Below, piece after piece: positions 26,643 through 34,968 of a DNA stretch of 64,000 bases. A program made the position numbers and the translations under genes. Each line of letters opens with the position of its first letter. Position 1 is the stretch's first letter. The notes below the pieces were generated by a model that was not told where the DNA came from, ran no database searches, and saw only the letters and a list, made by a program, of their open reading frames with translations. The DNA is from Asticcacaulis endophyticus. GTDB lineage: Bacteria > Pseudomonadota > Alphaproteobacteria > Caulobacterales > Caulobacteraceae. The DNA is taken from the NCBI RefSeq assembly GCF_014652575.1, contig NZ_BMZB01000004.1, forward strand, positions 1 through 64,000, in the 5' to 3' direction.

Positions 26643-27875
26643 TTACGCCGCGCTGGGCAGCCCCATTTCAAATGTAGTGATCGGAAAAGTGATGATCCAA
26701 AGCGTGCCTTTTTCAGACACAAAGTCAATGTCGCCGCCAATTTGTTCGACAAGTCTGCGAACCAGACCAACTCCATGGCGCTTGCTGCCCACTTTTTCGG
26801 CAAACCCTTGGCCATCGTCACGAACCGCAAGGGTCGCTCTGCCAGGCACATCCGGGTCAACGATCAATGATACGACTATGGCACCATTCCCATCTGGAAA
26901 AGCGTGATCATAACTATTGGTCACGAGTTCGGCCACGATTATGCCCAATGCCGTGACCATGTCTAAGTCAAGGGTCACTGAAGCGCTGTGGCACGTCATT
27001 GAGATATGATCTGTGTTGGCATCCTGAATTTCAGCCAGATTTACACAAAGCGATTCCAAATACCTTCCGAAATCGGTCGCGTGAGTCATTTCGGTTCCCA
27101 GCAGGTTTTCATAAACCTTAGCCAAGGTGAATACACGCCGCGCAATAGCCCTTAAGCCCCGCTGGCCCGTCTCATCATTTGTATCGTCTAGCTGCTTGGT
27201 CAGCATGCCATAAATTAACTGAAGATTGTTGCGGACCCTGTGCTGAAGCTCCTCCGCCAAGACCTTTTTTTGGTCGAGAAGACGATCTTTCTCGGCGACA
27301 AGGGTTTTCATTTCCTGAATGGTTGTTTGAAGTATTTCAGTTCGCGCCGACGTGGCGACCGCTTCGGCCAGCACGTTGGCGAACCCTGTCAAAAAGTCGA
27401 TGTCATGCTGATCGTAGTTATGCTGAATATCGCTATCGATCTCAAGAATGCCGTAGGGCTGGTTATCTTTTATAGGAATGACCACATCGACTGTGGAGAT
27501 GATGCCATGTTCGGCGTAAAATGCAGGCAACTCGAACGTTGTGTCAGTGCGCAAGTCATTTGAGATGGACGGCTCGCCAGTGACAAAGGCGCGACCTTGC
27601 GGCGAGCTGACATCTGCCCTTGAAACCACATTGCCGATGACACCTGGCTTCCAGCCATGACCGGCCTCAACGAGCAGGTCATTTTCCTCAGCCCGGTATC
27701 GGCAGATCTTGCTGAAACTTACATCCAGTCCGGACGCGCAGACCCGCGCCGCTTCGGTCAGAACCTTATGCAAATCGGCTTCGCTAAGCGCAAAGCTGCC
27801 GAAGCTGGCGATCGCGGCCTGCTGTCTCAGGAGTTTATGTATTCTGGCAAGGTTCTCAGGCATGGAACGTTTCAC
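26643..27875 (-). CDS. GAF-domain histidine kinase, HisKA_2 type
   Basis: 410 aa, soluble. A GAF domain lies at about 30-170 (ALSEADLHKVLTEAARVCASGLDV; GRAFVTGEPSISNDLR; VIPIKDNQPYGILEIDS). A short coiled coil leads to a HisKA_2 dimerisation helix with ELQHRVRNNLQLIYGML. The ATPase domain contains ELVTNSYDHAFPDG and HGVGLVRRLVEQIGG. Kinases of this class often phosphorylate stand-alone receivers in alphaproteobacterial stress or light responses. The gene overlaps the receiver gene upstream by 20 bases (8 if the ATG at 27863 is used). No Cys typical of bilin attachment is evident in the GAF domain. Confidence 0.87.
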   Translation of the reverse strand: MKRSMPENLARIHKLLRQQAAIASFGSFALSEADLHKVLTEAARVCASGLDVSFSKICRYRAEENDLLVEAGHGWKPGVIGNVVSRADVSSPQGRAFVTGEPSISNDLRTDTTFELPAFYAEHGIISTVDVVIPIKDNQPYGILEIDSDIQHNYDQHDIDFLTGFANVLAEAVATSARTEILQTTIQEMKTLVAEKDRLLDQKKVLAEELQHRVRNNLQLIYGMLTKQLDDTNDETGQRGLRAIARRVFTLAKVYENLLGTEMTHATDFGRYLESLCVNLAEIQDANTDHISMTCHSASVTLDLDMVTALGIIVAELVTNSYDHAFPDGNGAIVVSLIVDPDVPGRATLAVRDDGQGFAEKVGSKRHGVGLVRRLVEQIGGDIDFVSEKGTLWIITFPITTFEMGLPSAA

Positions 27876-28296
27876 GATCAGCTATTGCGGGCTTTAAAAG
27901 CTTGAAACCGCGCGGGTGGGGTAATGAACTGTGCCCGGTCAAGACAATTTCACTGATGATACTCAGGCTGCACAGCAGGTCCTTTATTAGATAAGGCTTT
28001 ACGAGGCTTGCATCTCCGTCCGCAGATGTAAGTTCGAACTGGGTTATATTGCCACTGGCGAATAGAACTCCAATACGTTTAAGTCTGTTTAGTTCGGCCG
28101 CTACATCCGTACCGATGCCGCCATCGGCCAGACGCAAATCTATGATCGCCAGATCCGGAAGATGACTCTTGGCCAAAGAAATCGCCTTGGGGACGGTTCT
28201 TGCTATCCCGCAAACCGAGTAACCAGAGCCAACGAGAAATTCCTCAGTCATATCGGCGATCATTAGGTCGTCCTCAACGATTAAAACCTTTAACAT
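27856..28296 (-). CDS. Stand-alone receiver protein
   Basis: 146 aa from ATG 28296, which has AAGGA six bases upstream; the longer reading from 28344 lacks such a site. Receiver residues are EDD in VLIVEDDLMIADM, phospho-acceptor Asp in LAIIDLRLADGGIG, and Lys in LVKPYLIKDLL. There is no output domain. It lies between another receiver gene and a HisKA_2 kinase in one operon, so it is probably a phosphorelay intermediate or phosphate sink for that kinase. Confidence 0.85.
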   Translation of the reverse strand: MLKVLIVEDDLMIADMTEEFLVGSGYSVCGIARTVPKAISLAKSHLPDLAIIDLRLADGGIGTDVAAELNRLKRIGVLFASGNITQFELTSADGDASLVKPYLIKDLLCSLSIISEIVLTGHSSLPHPRGFKLLKPAIADRETFHA

Positions 28297-28340
28297 CGTG
28301 GATCCTTCAGATGTTGCGCCGCTCCGGTGAGATTGCGTTT

Positions 28341-28877
28341 TCAACCTCTGCTATTTTGACCTCCAAGCCGTCCGTGTGGAGATGTAGGTATTTCGGCATG
28401 TTTACGGCGGCTCAAGGACGCGGGTGCATGGGTCTCAGGGGTGGCGCTTAACTTAAACCAGTATTCCTCAAGGGTTCTGATAACCTGCTCATAACCGTCA
28501 AGTCCTATGGGTTTGGTCACAAAACCGTTGACGTAGGTTTTGTAAGTTTCAAGCAAATCCGCTTCTGAGGTGGAATTGGTCATTATAATGATTGGGATTA
28601 ACCTAAGCTCTGAATCTGCCTTCGCCAGTTTGAGAAAGTCGATACCGCTGATGTAGGGGAGATCAATGTCGAGCAGGATAATGTCCGGGAATGGGGTGTT
28701 TAAAAACCCACCCTCGCGCCGCAAAATGCTCAGACCTATCTCGGCGGTTCGGGCGATGGTCACATGGGTGGGTATGTCGGCTTTTTTGAAAGCTCGCTGA
28801 ACTAAAATGGCATCTTCATGACTGTCTTCGATCAGGAGCACTTGCGGCATTTCGGCTCGTTCGGCGATAGTCGTCAT
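28341..28877 (-). CDS. Rcp1-like receiver protein
   Basis: 178 aa single-domain receiver: QVLLIEDSHEDAILVQRAF, phospho-acceptor Asp in IILLDIDLPYISGIDFL, Thr in IIIMTNSTSEAD, and Lys in FVTKPIGLDGY. The SHEDA motif and extended C-terminal segment are typical of Rcp1/CheY-like partners of phytochrome-type kinases. The last 35 residues are basic and probably disordered. It is first in the operon 28877 to 26643 (receiver, receiver, kinase). Confidence 0.85.
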   Translation of the reverse strand: MTTIAERAEMPQVLLIEDSHEDAILVQRAFKKADIPTHVTIARTAEIGLSILRREGGFLNTPFPDIILLDIDLPYISGIDFLKLAKADSELRLIPIIIMTNSTSEADLLETYKTYVNGFVTKPIGLDGYEQVIRTLEEYWFKLSATPETHAPASLSRRKHAEIPTSPHGRLGGQNSRG

Positions 28878-28985
28878 TGTATTTGCTTTCAGCGTGTTTA
28901 GTGGGTTGCCTCGTTGGTTTTATTACGACCGCAGCACTTAAATGTCTTGGCGAAGGCCTTGACGAATTCTTTAAGTAGGAAAGGG

Positions 28986-29465
28986 CTAAAGTAACTGGAT
29001 CATGTGCCGGGCCGGCATCATGGGCATTCCGTGTGCCGATGGCTCTAAGGTCAGGCAGCCTGTGTAAATGAAGTCGGCCGCAATCAGGTTTTCGGCAACA
29101 ATCATGTCATCAACAAAATGCCAAGCATGGATAACTTTTAACAGGTTGTTGTCCTGTATCCACTTGATAAGCCCCTTCATGATATCAACGGCGTAGTCAT
29201 GTTCACGAAATGATCGCCTGATGAATAGTGACAGGCACGGGCCGAAACATTGAAACCCTAATTGGCTTGCGCTTGGGTAGGGGCTGACGGTGATGAAACC
29301 AAGAGGGTGCATATCGGCAGTTAACACCGCCCATTTCCAGAAATGAGGCCGTCTTGTATTGAACGTGGGACGTATCTTTCTCCGACTGGAAATGGGTTTC
29401 GGTCTACAGACGCCAATTGGAATGTAACTGTGTCTGTCAGTTATTTCGCCATGAAACGTTGTCAT
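28986..29465 (-). CDS. GNAT-like protein, putative
   Basis: 159 aa. The C-terminal half follows the N-acetyltransferase pattern: SLFIRRSFREHDYAVDIMKGLIKWIQDN, then NLLKVIHAWHFVDD, then IAADFIYTGCLTLEP, resembling the strands after the acetyl-CoA loop. The usual Q/R-x-x-G-x-G/A pyrophosphate loop is not clear (REHDYA stands in its place), so cofactor binding is doubtful. The N-terminal 45 residues are basic. It lies 109 bases from the receiver operon in the same orientation. Treat as a distant or degenerate acetyltransferase. Confidence 0.5.
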   Translation of the reverse strand: MTTFHGEITDRHSYIPIGVCRPKPISSRRKIRPTFNTRRPHFWKWAVLTADMHPLGFITVSPYPSASQLGFQCFGPCLSLFIRRSFREHDYAVDIMKGLIKWIQDNNLLKVIHAWHFVDDMIVAENLIAADFIYTGCLTLEPSAHGMPMMPARHMIQLL

Positions 29466-29724
29466 ATGAGAAGTCCCTTCTCGTAGACGTAATTTAGCGC
29501 TTCAGTTCTAAATTCGATTAACGTCAGTCAACGTATGGGAGTAAACGCCAATTATTCAAAACTCATATTCGATATCCTTTGTTTTGAGTAGGCTCGGAAA
29601 GTACGCATGAAGTAATATTTAGCCGCCAATTTTGCCCGAAAATCTGGCTTTTAGGGCTTTCTAAGCGCAAATTTCGCGGCTTCAGAAGAGGGGCGTCACA
29701 CTTGGGAAAGCCCCCGGTTCAATA

Positions 29725-30247
29725 TTAGACAGGAAGGTCAAGGGTAAAACGTTTGCCTTTGTTGGGTTCGCTTTCGACGCTTATCGTTCCGCCCATGAGT
29801 TCAACCAACTGCTTGCTTATCAGAAGGCCTAACCCTGTACCGCCTGGTACGCGTCGGTCAATTTGCGTGAATTTTTTGAAAGGTTGAGCTTGACCTTCAA
29901 GGCTAATCCCCGGACATACTCTTTTTCGGTAAACTTTATCGCGTTGCCGATCAGGTTGTGAAGAATCTGCCGAAAACGCGGAGCATCAAGCATCAAGCAT
30001 CATGCACTCAGCTAGAGGCATAACCACCTCATGTTCCCGAGTATCGAACCACAACCGCCTGTGCGAGATATTCTGAACCGGATTGGTGATAGCTGGAGTT
30101 CGCTGATGCTCTGCGCTCTGGCGCATGGTGGCAATGGTTTTCAATTACCTCCATCACGTCCAGAACGAATTCTCTTCCCATCTTAATCTGTGCCAAGGTC
30201 ATCTTCATCGTGACAAGGGCGACGGGCGTATATTGATATACTCCCAT
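29725..30247 (-). pseudogene. Histidine kinase remnant
   Basis: Several frames together encode kinase pieces in the right order: an LAQIKMGREFVLDVMEVIE segment, then [38 protein letters not shown] (N box), a frameshift and loss of the G1 region, then [34 protein letters not shown] and the stop at 29725-29727. A short tandem repeat (CATCAAG units, about 29985-30003) lies at one of the frame breaks and may have caused slippage. The parent was probably a hybrid sensor kinase. It continues the signalling cluster but is dead. Confidence 0.75.
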
Positions 30248-30625
30248 TCGGATTCAAGCGGAGTCAAAAACCAAGGCGAACATACAAACAATGACACAGG
30301 GCGAATTCATTACCTTAGCGCATCAACCCCAAGCTCCCGTCACATCCATTCAAAGCTGTAAGTCTTCGCTCACGGAGCTCCTGGGGAAATTTATTCGTCG
30401 TCTTGTTTGTCATAGCCCTATCTGCTCACGAGTTAGGGGCGCTGGCAAACCCGGGGCGGTTCAGTCGCTATGTTTACTGTAAGGGATAAATTTGTTAGTC
30501 TCATTTCGAGTGTGATGCAACTGCCTCCCGAATTTGTCGACCATGTTGCTGATCCCAAAGTATCCCGAAGAATTAAGTCTAAGCGTAAGTGTGTGCGCCC
30601 CGCACGAAACGATTTGGAGACTTCC
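30248..30625. other. Intergenic, nothing recognised
   Basis: 378 bases between the kinase remnant and the beta-propeller gene. Open frames here have no ribosome binding site. The propeller frame itself extends upstream to 30470, but those codons do not look like a signal peptide or domain. Confidence 0.45.
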
Positions 30626-32473
30626 ATGACGGTTTCCCTGAGCAAGCTCGCGAAAATCCATTGCTCAGCGTTAATGGCTCTGATCGTGATGAGTTGCCTG
30701 GACGTCATCAAGGCTGCAGAAGCGATTGCGCCTCCAAGGGATGGTCTGACTTTTGCGAGCTTTGGCCCGTTGAATACCGACATCTTCATTGCCGATGCTG
30801 ATGGCAGCAATGCCAGACCTATCATTGCCAATCCCGCACTCGATTCAAACGCGTCATTCTCGGCTGACGGTGACTGGATACTATTCACCTCAACGCGTAA
30901 CGGCTCGTCTGATATTTATCGGGCTCGCCTCGACGGCAAGGGCGTCGAACAACTGACCCATAATCCTAGTTTTGATGACCAAGGCGCGCTTTCACCAGAT
31001 GGACGACACCTTGCTTTTGTATCCAGCCGCGAGGGTCAGGCTGACATCTGGGTGGTCGATTTAAAGACGAAAAAGCTACGCAACCTCACGCGCCATCCCG
31101 GCGGCGACTTCCGCCCTGCTTGGTCGCCTGACGGCCAATGGATCGCATTTTCTTCTGACCGCCTGTCTACGAAGAAAAAACATTCCTTTGTTACGCTCCA
31201 TTCCACGGAACTGTTTGTAGTCCGTACAGATGGAACGCAGTTGAGACAGGTAACCTCTCAAGACGCCTTTGCGGGCAGCCCGGTTTGGTCTTTAGACGGT
31301 CAGTCGCTGATCTATTACGAAGCGAGCCTTGAGGATGTTCAGAAAATCACCAGCCCCCGGCGACTTCGCGGGACAACCCAGATCGTCAGCATCACTCTGG
31401 CGACCGGAGAGCGCAATCAACTCACAGATGGCCCCGGTGAGAAGTGGTCACCTCATGCGTTGCCGGATAAGCGCATTGCTTACACTAGCGGTGGACCAGA
31501 AGGTGGGATCGATTTTATAGGCAATGCAACCGGCGCACGCGGCGAAATGCGTAATCCCTACTGGTCTGTGGATGGAAAATCGATGGTTTTTCAACGAGAA
31601 ACCAGCACAGTTTGGCCGCCCTGGCAGACCTTGGCCAGCCGGACACCTGAAATTTGCCTTATCCGAACAGGTATTTTTGCTTCCGCTTCACCTGACGCAA
31701 AGCAAATACTCTTGAACGACCAGACGGCTGGCGCCCTGCATAATGGCATTCTTGTTATGAACATGGATGGTTCAAACCGGACTTTATTATTCGGCGATGC
31801 AAAACTCAGTGCTTTGGCACCCGTTTGGTCAGCCGACGGCGAGCAAATTGCTTTCGGTTTCGGCGGCTTTTTTCAGAGCGTTACCGGCTCGGCAATAGCG
31901 GATATCGCCGTTATGCGCGCCGACGGTACGGGACTGCGTATTTTGACCGATGGATCCGGCAATTACGGCTTCCCAAGTTGGTCAGCCGACGCAAACCAGA
32001 TCGTTTACCGTTCGGCAGGTAAGGACAAAAATGGGCTGTCCATCCTCGATGTCAAAACGCAGGTGACGAGAGAACTGACTAGGGGCGGACATGAGAATTT
32101 TCCTTCCTGGTCGCCAGATGGCAATTCCATCGCCTTTACGAGTGATCGGGATGGTGACTATGACATCTACATCATCAAGCCTGATGGTTCAGATCTCAAG
32201 CGCTTGACACAATCGCCGGGCAACGACGCGCACAACGTGTGGTCGCCTGATGGCCAATGGATTGCCTTTACGAGTTCTCGCGGGGGATTCAAGGATGAGG
32301 CCGCGCTTCATCCCTATAACCCTCAACCCTACGGGGATCTATACATCATGCGTAAGGATGGAAGCGATATACGCCAGATGACGGACGATCAATTTGAAGA
32401 TGGAACACCAGGCTGGTTTAAAATACCAGATACGGGCTCCAAACCTCAAACATCTTCTTCCTGTACGCTTTGA
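30626..32473 (+). CDS. Secreted TolB-like beta-propeller protein, altered C-terminus
   Basis: 615 aa from ATG 30626 (GGAG upstream), which begins a signal peptide ending near KAAEA. The rest is a series of PD40/WD40-like blades of the form FSPDG--LAFVSSR---DIWV-D (for example AWSPDGQWIAFSSDR, PSWSPDGNSIAFTSDRDGDYDIYIIKPDG, VWSPDGQWIAFTSS). TolB N-terminal and DPP-IV-like features are lacking, so this is a stand-alone periplasmic propeller, probably a protein or carbohydrate binding scaffold. The last 15-20 residues run into IS5-family sequence at about 32450, so the native C-terminus has been replaced. Confidence 0.78.
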   Translation: MTVSLSKLAKIHCSALMALIVMSCLDVIKAAEAIAPPRDGLTFASFGPLNTDIFIADADGSNARPIIANPALDSNASFSADGDWILFTSTRNGSSDIYRARLDGKGVEQLTHNPSFDDQGALSPDGRHLAFVSSREGQADIWVVDLKTKKLRNLTRHPGGDFRPAWSPDGQWIAFSSDRLSTKKKHSFVTLHSTELFVVRTDGTQLRQVTSQDAFAGSPVWSLDGQSLIYYEASLEDVQKITSPRRLRGTTQIVSITLATGERNQLTDGPGEKWSPHALPDKRIAYTSGGPEGGIDFIGNATGARGEMRNPYWSVDGKSMVFQRETSTVWPPWQTLASRTPEICLIRTGIFASASPDAKQILLNDQTAGALHNGILVMNMDGSNRTLLFGDAKLSALAPVWSADGEQIAFGFGGFFQSVTGSAIADIAVMRADGTGLRILTDGSGNYGFPSWSADANQIVYRSAGKDKNGLSILDVKTQVTRELTRGGHENFPSWSPDGNSIAFTSDRDGDYDIYIIKPDGSDLKRLTQSPGNDAHNVWSPDGQWIAFTSSRGGFKDEAALHPYNPQPYGDLYIMRKDGSDIRQMTDDQFEDGTPGWFKIPDTGSKPQTSSSCTL

Positions 32474-32804
32474 GCTTGGCCCCGGCCAGCAGAATGACAT
32501 GGCTTCGGCTTGTGATCTGATGCACGGATTACGCGCTGAAAAAGTTCTCGCCGACCGTGCCTGCTATGCCGATAGCCTGCATGGTCTCATTCTCGAACAA
32601 GGTGGTGAGCCGGTCATCCCGCCCAGACGCCATCGCAAATACCAGCACAATTACGATCGCATCGCCTACAAACAACGCTGGGGGATCGAAGGCTTCTTTG
32701 CCGAACTCAAGCAATGGTGGTGTATTGCCACGCGATATGACAAGCTTGCCGCTAACTTCCTCGGATTTATCAAAATCGCCAGTCTCATGCTTTGGCTTAA
32801 ATGA
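32457..32804 (+). mobile_element. IS5-family transposase, C-terminal fragment
   Basis: The frame read through this segment encodes PVRFELGPGQQNDMASACDL, then VLADRACYADSLHGLI (DDE-domain region with Asp), VIPPRRHRKYQHNYDRIAYKQRWGIEGFFAELKQW (the Y-(2)-R-(3)-E signature) and TRYDKLAANFLGFIKIASLMLWLK. These are the second half of an IS5/IS427-type transposase. The N-terminal half is absent and the left edge abuts the propeller gene. No terminal inverted repeat is obvious on the left. Confidence 0.8.
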
Positions 32805-32992
32805 TTAATTCGTCACCACAGCCTAGTGCTTAGGGCTTCTTCAAGCTCTGGCATTTGGGACAATTCATATAAGACGATTCTATCAATGATCCGCATAATA
32901 GGATCGTCCATAACGATCAGGGCTTACTCAGCCAAGCGTAATCTGATGTTTTATGTCATTGATAGATTTTCAAATGCGATCATGTTGTCGCC

Positions 32993-33190
32993 ATGATCGA
33001 AATCTTAGCAACCATTGCGCTGATTTTGTTACCCATCCTTGCGATGGTGGCGGAGGTTATTCGCCGCCGGATCGATGCCAGACCGCGCCAGCTGCCACCG
33101 CACTTTAAACCAAAGTCTGCGATCCCTGATGATCCGTCCGAAGGTGTGCGGGTCAAGGGGCGCGGGGTGAGGGTGCGGATAAAGAAATGA
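32993..33190 (+). CDS. Small single-span membrane protein
   Basis: 65 aa: one N-terminal hydrophobic helix (ILATIALILLPILAMVAEVI), then a basic cytoplasmic tail (RRRIDARPRQLPP and VRVKGRGVRVRIKK). The positive-inside rule places the tail in the cytoplasm. No family is recognised. It begins a run of small genes with the 33241 gene. Confidence 0.5.
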   Translation: MIEILATIALILLPILAMVAEVIRRRIDARPRQLPPHFKPKSAIPDDPSEGVRVKGRGVRVRIKK

Positions 33191-33240
33191 CCATGTGACG
33201 TTTTGCCGACTCGGCCTAAATCGCGGGCGAAGAGGTGCTT

Positions 33241-33600
33241 ATGGTCGATCAGGAAAAGTTGCGTGATGTGATCGCGGTCATTGAAGCCGTGATTGCGGGG
33301 ATAGGCGGGGCCGCGGCAAATGTGCCAAAAGGCCAAGCCTGCGCATTGGGGACGCTAATGTCCATGCTGCGGAATTATCAGCGCATCGCGGCCGCGATCA
33401 CTGATCGGACACCAAATCAAGTAGATCATGGCGAGATCGAGCGCAGCCTGTCGGGTTTAAAATGGCTTAGCCACGATCCTTACGTCCTCGATGACTTTCC
33501 AGCAGGGCAGGCGATAGGGCCACACGTTGATTATCCTGCGGCCATAGCCAGCGTCCTTCAGGCCGCCAGGCTGGCCATAATGCCGAAGAATGATGCGTGA
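33241..33600 (+). CDS. Hypothetical protein, 119 aa
   Basis: Starts at ATG 33241 with AGAGG upstream. Helical and soluble: MVDQEKLRDVIAVIEAVIAGIGG, GTLMSMLRNYQRIAAAITDRTP, YPAAIASVLQAARLAIMPK. There are no motifs of known enzymes. It is convergent with the XRE regulator that ends at 33607, just six bases away. Possibly part of the same mobile-looking cassette of small genes (33.0-36.5 kb). Function unknown. Confidence 0.5.
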   Translation: MVDQEKLRDVIAVIEAVIAGIGGAAANVPKGQACALGTLMSMLRNYQRIAAAITDRTPNQVDHGEIERSLSGLKWLSHDPYVLDDFPAGQAIGPHVDYPAAIASVLQAARLAIMPKNDA

Positions 33601-33606
33601 GGCTGT

Positions 33607-34017
33607 TTAGGCCTTGGCGTCTTCCTCGTCATGGGCCATGGCCGAAACCAGTGACAAAACTTTGCGACGAAAGCTGGGGTTTTTGATTTTCGGGAAATAT
33701 TGAGCGAGTTCCAGCCCTTCGGTGGTTTGAAGGAAGCTTAAAGCGTCACTTTCGCTGCGGGATATTTCACCGGATGAATCCAAATCGCCGTCTACAATGC
33801 CTTCAAAGAAATAGGGTACAGGCGCTTTGAGGGCCTGGCTGATCTCAAACAGCTTAGAAGCGCTAACCCGGTTCGATCCGCGTTCGTACTTCTGGATCTG
33901 CTGGAAGGTCAAGCCAACCTTATCGCCAAGGTTTTCCTGACTCATGCCCATAAATTTGCGGCGGATACGAATGCGGTGTCCGACGTGAACGTCAATGGGA
34001 TGCGGTATTTCTGCCAT
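33607..34017 (-). CDS. XRE-family transcriptional regulator
   Basis: 136 aa from ATG 34017. The helix-turn-helix is at residues 12-68: VGHRIRIRRKFMGMSQENLGDKVGLTFQQIQKYERGSNRVSASKLFEIS, a form very common in Caulobacterales and Rhizobiales. A short C-terminal region (about 75-136) with SDALSFLQTTEGLELAQYF probably dimerises. The role is repressor or activator of neighbouring genes; the targets are unknown. The longer reading from 34083 adds residues unlike the family. Confidence 0.85.
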   Translation of the reverse strand: MAEIPHPIDVHVGHRIRIRRKFMGMSQENLGDKVGLTFQQIQKYERGSNRVSASKLFEISQALKAPVPYFFEGIVDGDLDSSGEISRSESDALSFLQTTEGLELAQYFPKIKNPSFRRKVLSLVSAMAHDEEDAKA

Positions 34018-34121
34018 TATTTGCCTACCTGAATCATGGATTGCGAGGGGCTGGTAATTACAGGTGAAACGTGTGCAGTGCAAACGAAAACAATCTATGG
34101 GTTTGTTCTGGGTTCTGACGG

Positions 34122-34535
34122 CTAAGGGCGGGCGCGTCGCGCCCGGTAAAGCTCAGCCTGTATGATGCCGACGGCCAGGGCCAGAAGAAGCCCATACCCA
34201 CCAAACATATTCAAGGGCGTCAGGTAAGCGAACCAACCATGGTAACCGGTAAAGGACGCGGCAAAATGGGTCAGGATGGCCAGCAACTGAAAACTGGCGG
34301 CAAAAAGCGTCCAGGTTTTTCGTGACCAGACGAAAAGCCAAATTAGCGCTACCGTCACGATGATATCTAAGACCGCGATAGTGGTGGTCGGAAGGCCATT
34401 ATGTTTAAGGAGTGCGGTTAGACACCAACCCCCAACGATAATGGCGGCACCCACCCGTTCGGTGAGGCCGCCACGCCAGAGCGCCCAGAGCCCTATGATG
34501 ACAGCAACAGCTAAACCTGCCTGAGCGACCGTCAT
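34122..34535 (-). CDS. Multi-helix membrane protein, 137 aa
   Basis: Four hydrophobic helices at about 5-24, 27-42, 52-72 and 75-128 (the last may be two), ending in a basic tail (AELYRARRARP). The small size, high hydrophobicity and neighbours (an SGNH hydrolase and two regulators) raise the possibility of a holin-like protein, but no holin motif is present. It is cotranscribed with the gene at 34551, 15 bases upstream. Confidence 0.5.
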   Translation of the reverse strand: MTVAQAGLAVAVIIGLWALWRGGLTERVGAAIIVGGWCLTALLKHNGLPTTTIAVLDIIVTVALIWLFVWSRKTWTLFAASFQLLAILTHFAASFTGYHGWFAYLTPLNMFGGYGLLLALAVGIIQAELYRARRARP

Positions 34536-34550
34536 GCGAAGACCGAAATA

Positions 34551-34904
34551 TTATGCGGCAGCACTCGCAGGTACAAAGCCGGAGCCTGTGCCGCCGCCAC
34601 GTTTATCATCTTCGGGTTTATCGTAGGTGCCGACCGCCACCGTGCGGCAGCCAATCTGGGTTTTGACCGTATCGAGGTGGGCGTGAGCGGCGACGATGGC
34701 CTGACGCGCTTTGGCCACGGCCTGAATGGCATTGACCACTTCGTTGATGGCGTCCTGGCCAATGGTAATCGATAGGTTGCCATCAATGCGTAATCTCGAA
34801 AGGGTTCCGATCAGGTCGCCGCCTTTGGACAGCGCGTCTTCGATTGCATGTTCAAACACAAATAACTCGGCTGCGCCAGCGCGTGCCATATCTGCTTTTT
34901 TCAT
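34551..34904 (-). CDS. Hypothetical protein, 117 aa
   Basis: Starts at ATG 34904 with GGAG upstream. A mostly helical core (ELFVFEHAIEDALSKGGDLIGTLSRL; NEVVNAIQAVAKARQAIVAAHAHLDTVKTQIGCRTVAVG) is followed by a flexible Gly/Asp/Pro-rich tail (DKPEDDKRGGGTGSGF). The conserved-looking sequence suggests a real protein. The helical region could assemble into coils, as in phage accessory proteins, but I do not recognise it. Confidence 0.5.
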   Translation of the reverse strand: MKKADMARAGAAELFVFEHAIEDALSKGGDLIGTLSRLRIDGNLSITIGQDAINEVVNAIQAVAKARQAIVAAHAHLDTVKTQIGCRTVAVGTYDKPEDDKRGGGTGSGFVPASAAA

Positions 34905-34968
34905 TTCATTTCTCCATTTTCTTGGGAAACGCCGTTTCCGGCCGGGTTAACCAGCCGGATGCTGAAAT

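Noticed and set aside
34535-34551. Holin/endolysin cassette interpretation of 34.1-36.5 kb
   Set aside because: The 137-aa membrane protein lacks any holin motif and the hydrolase is SGNH rather than a lysozyme or amidase; kept only as a speculative finding.
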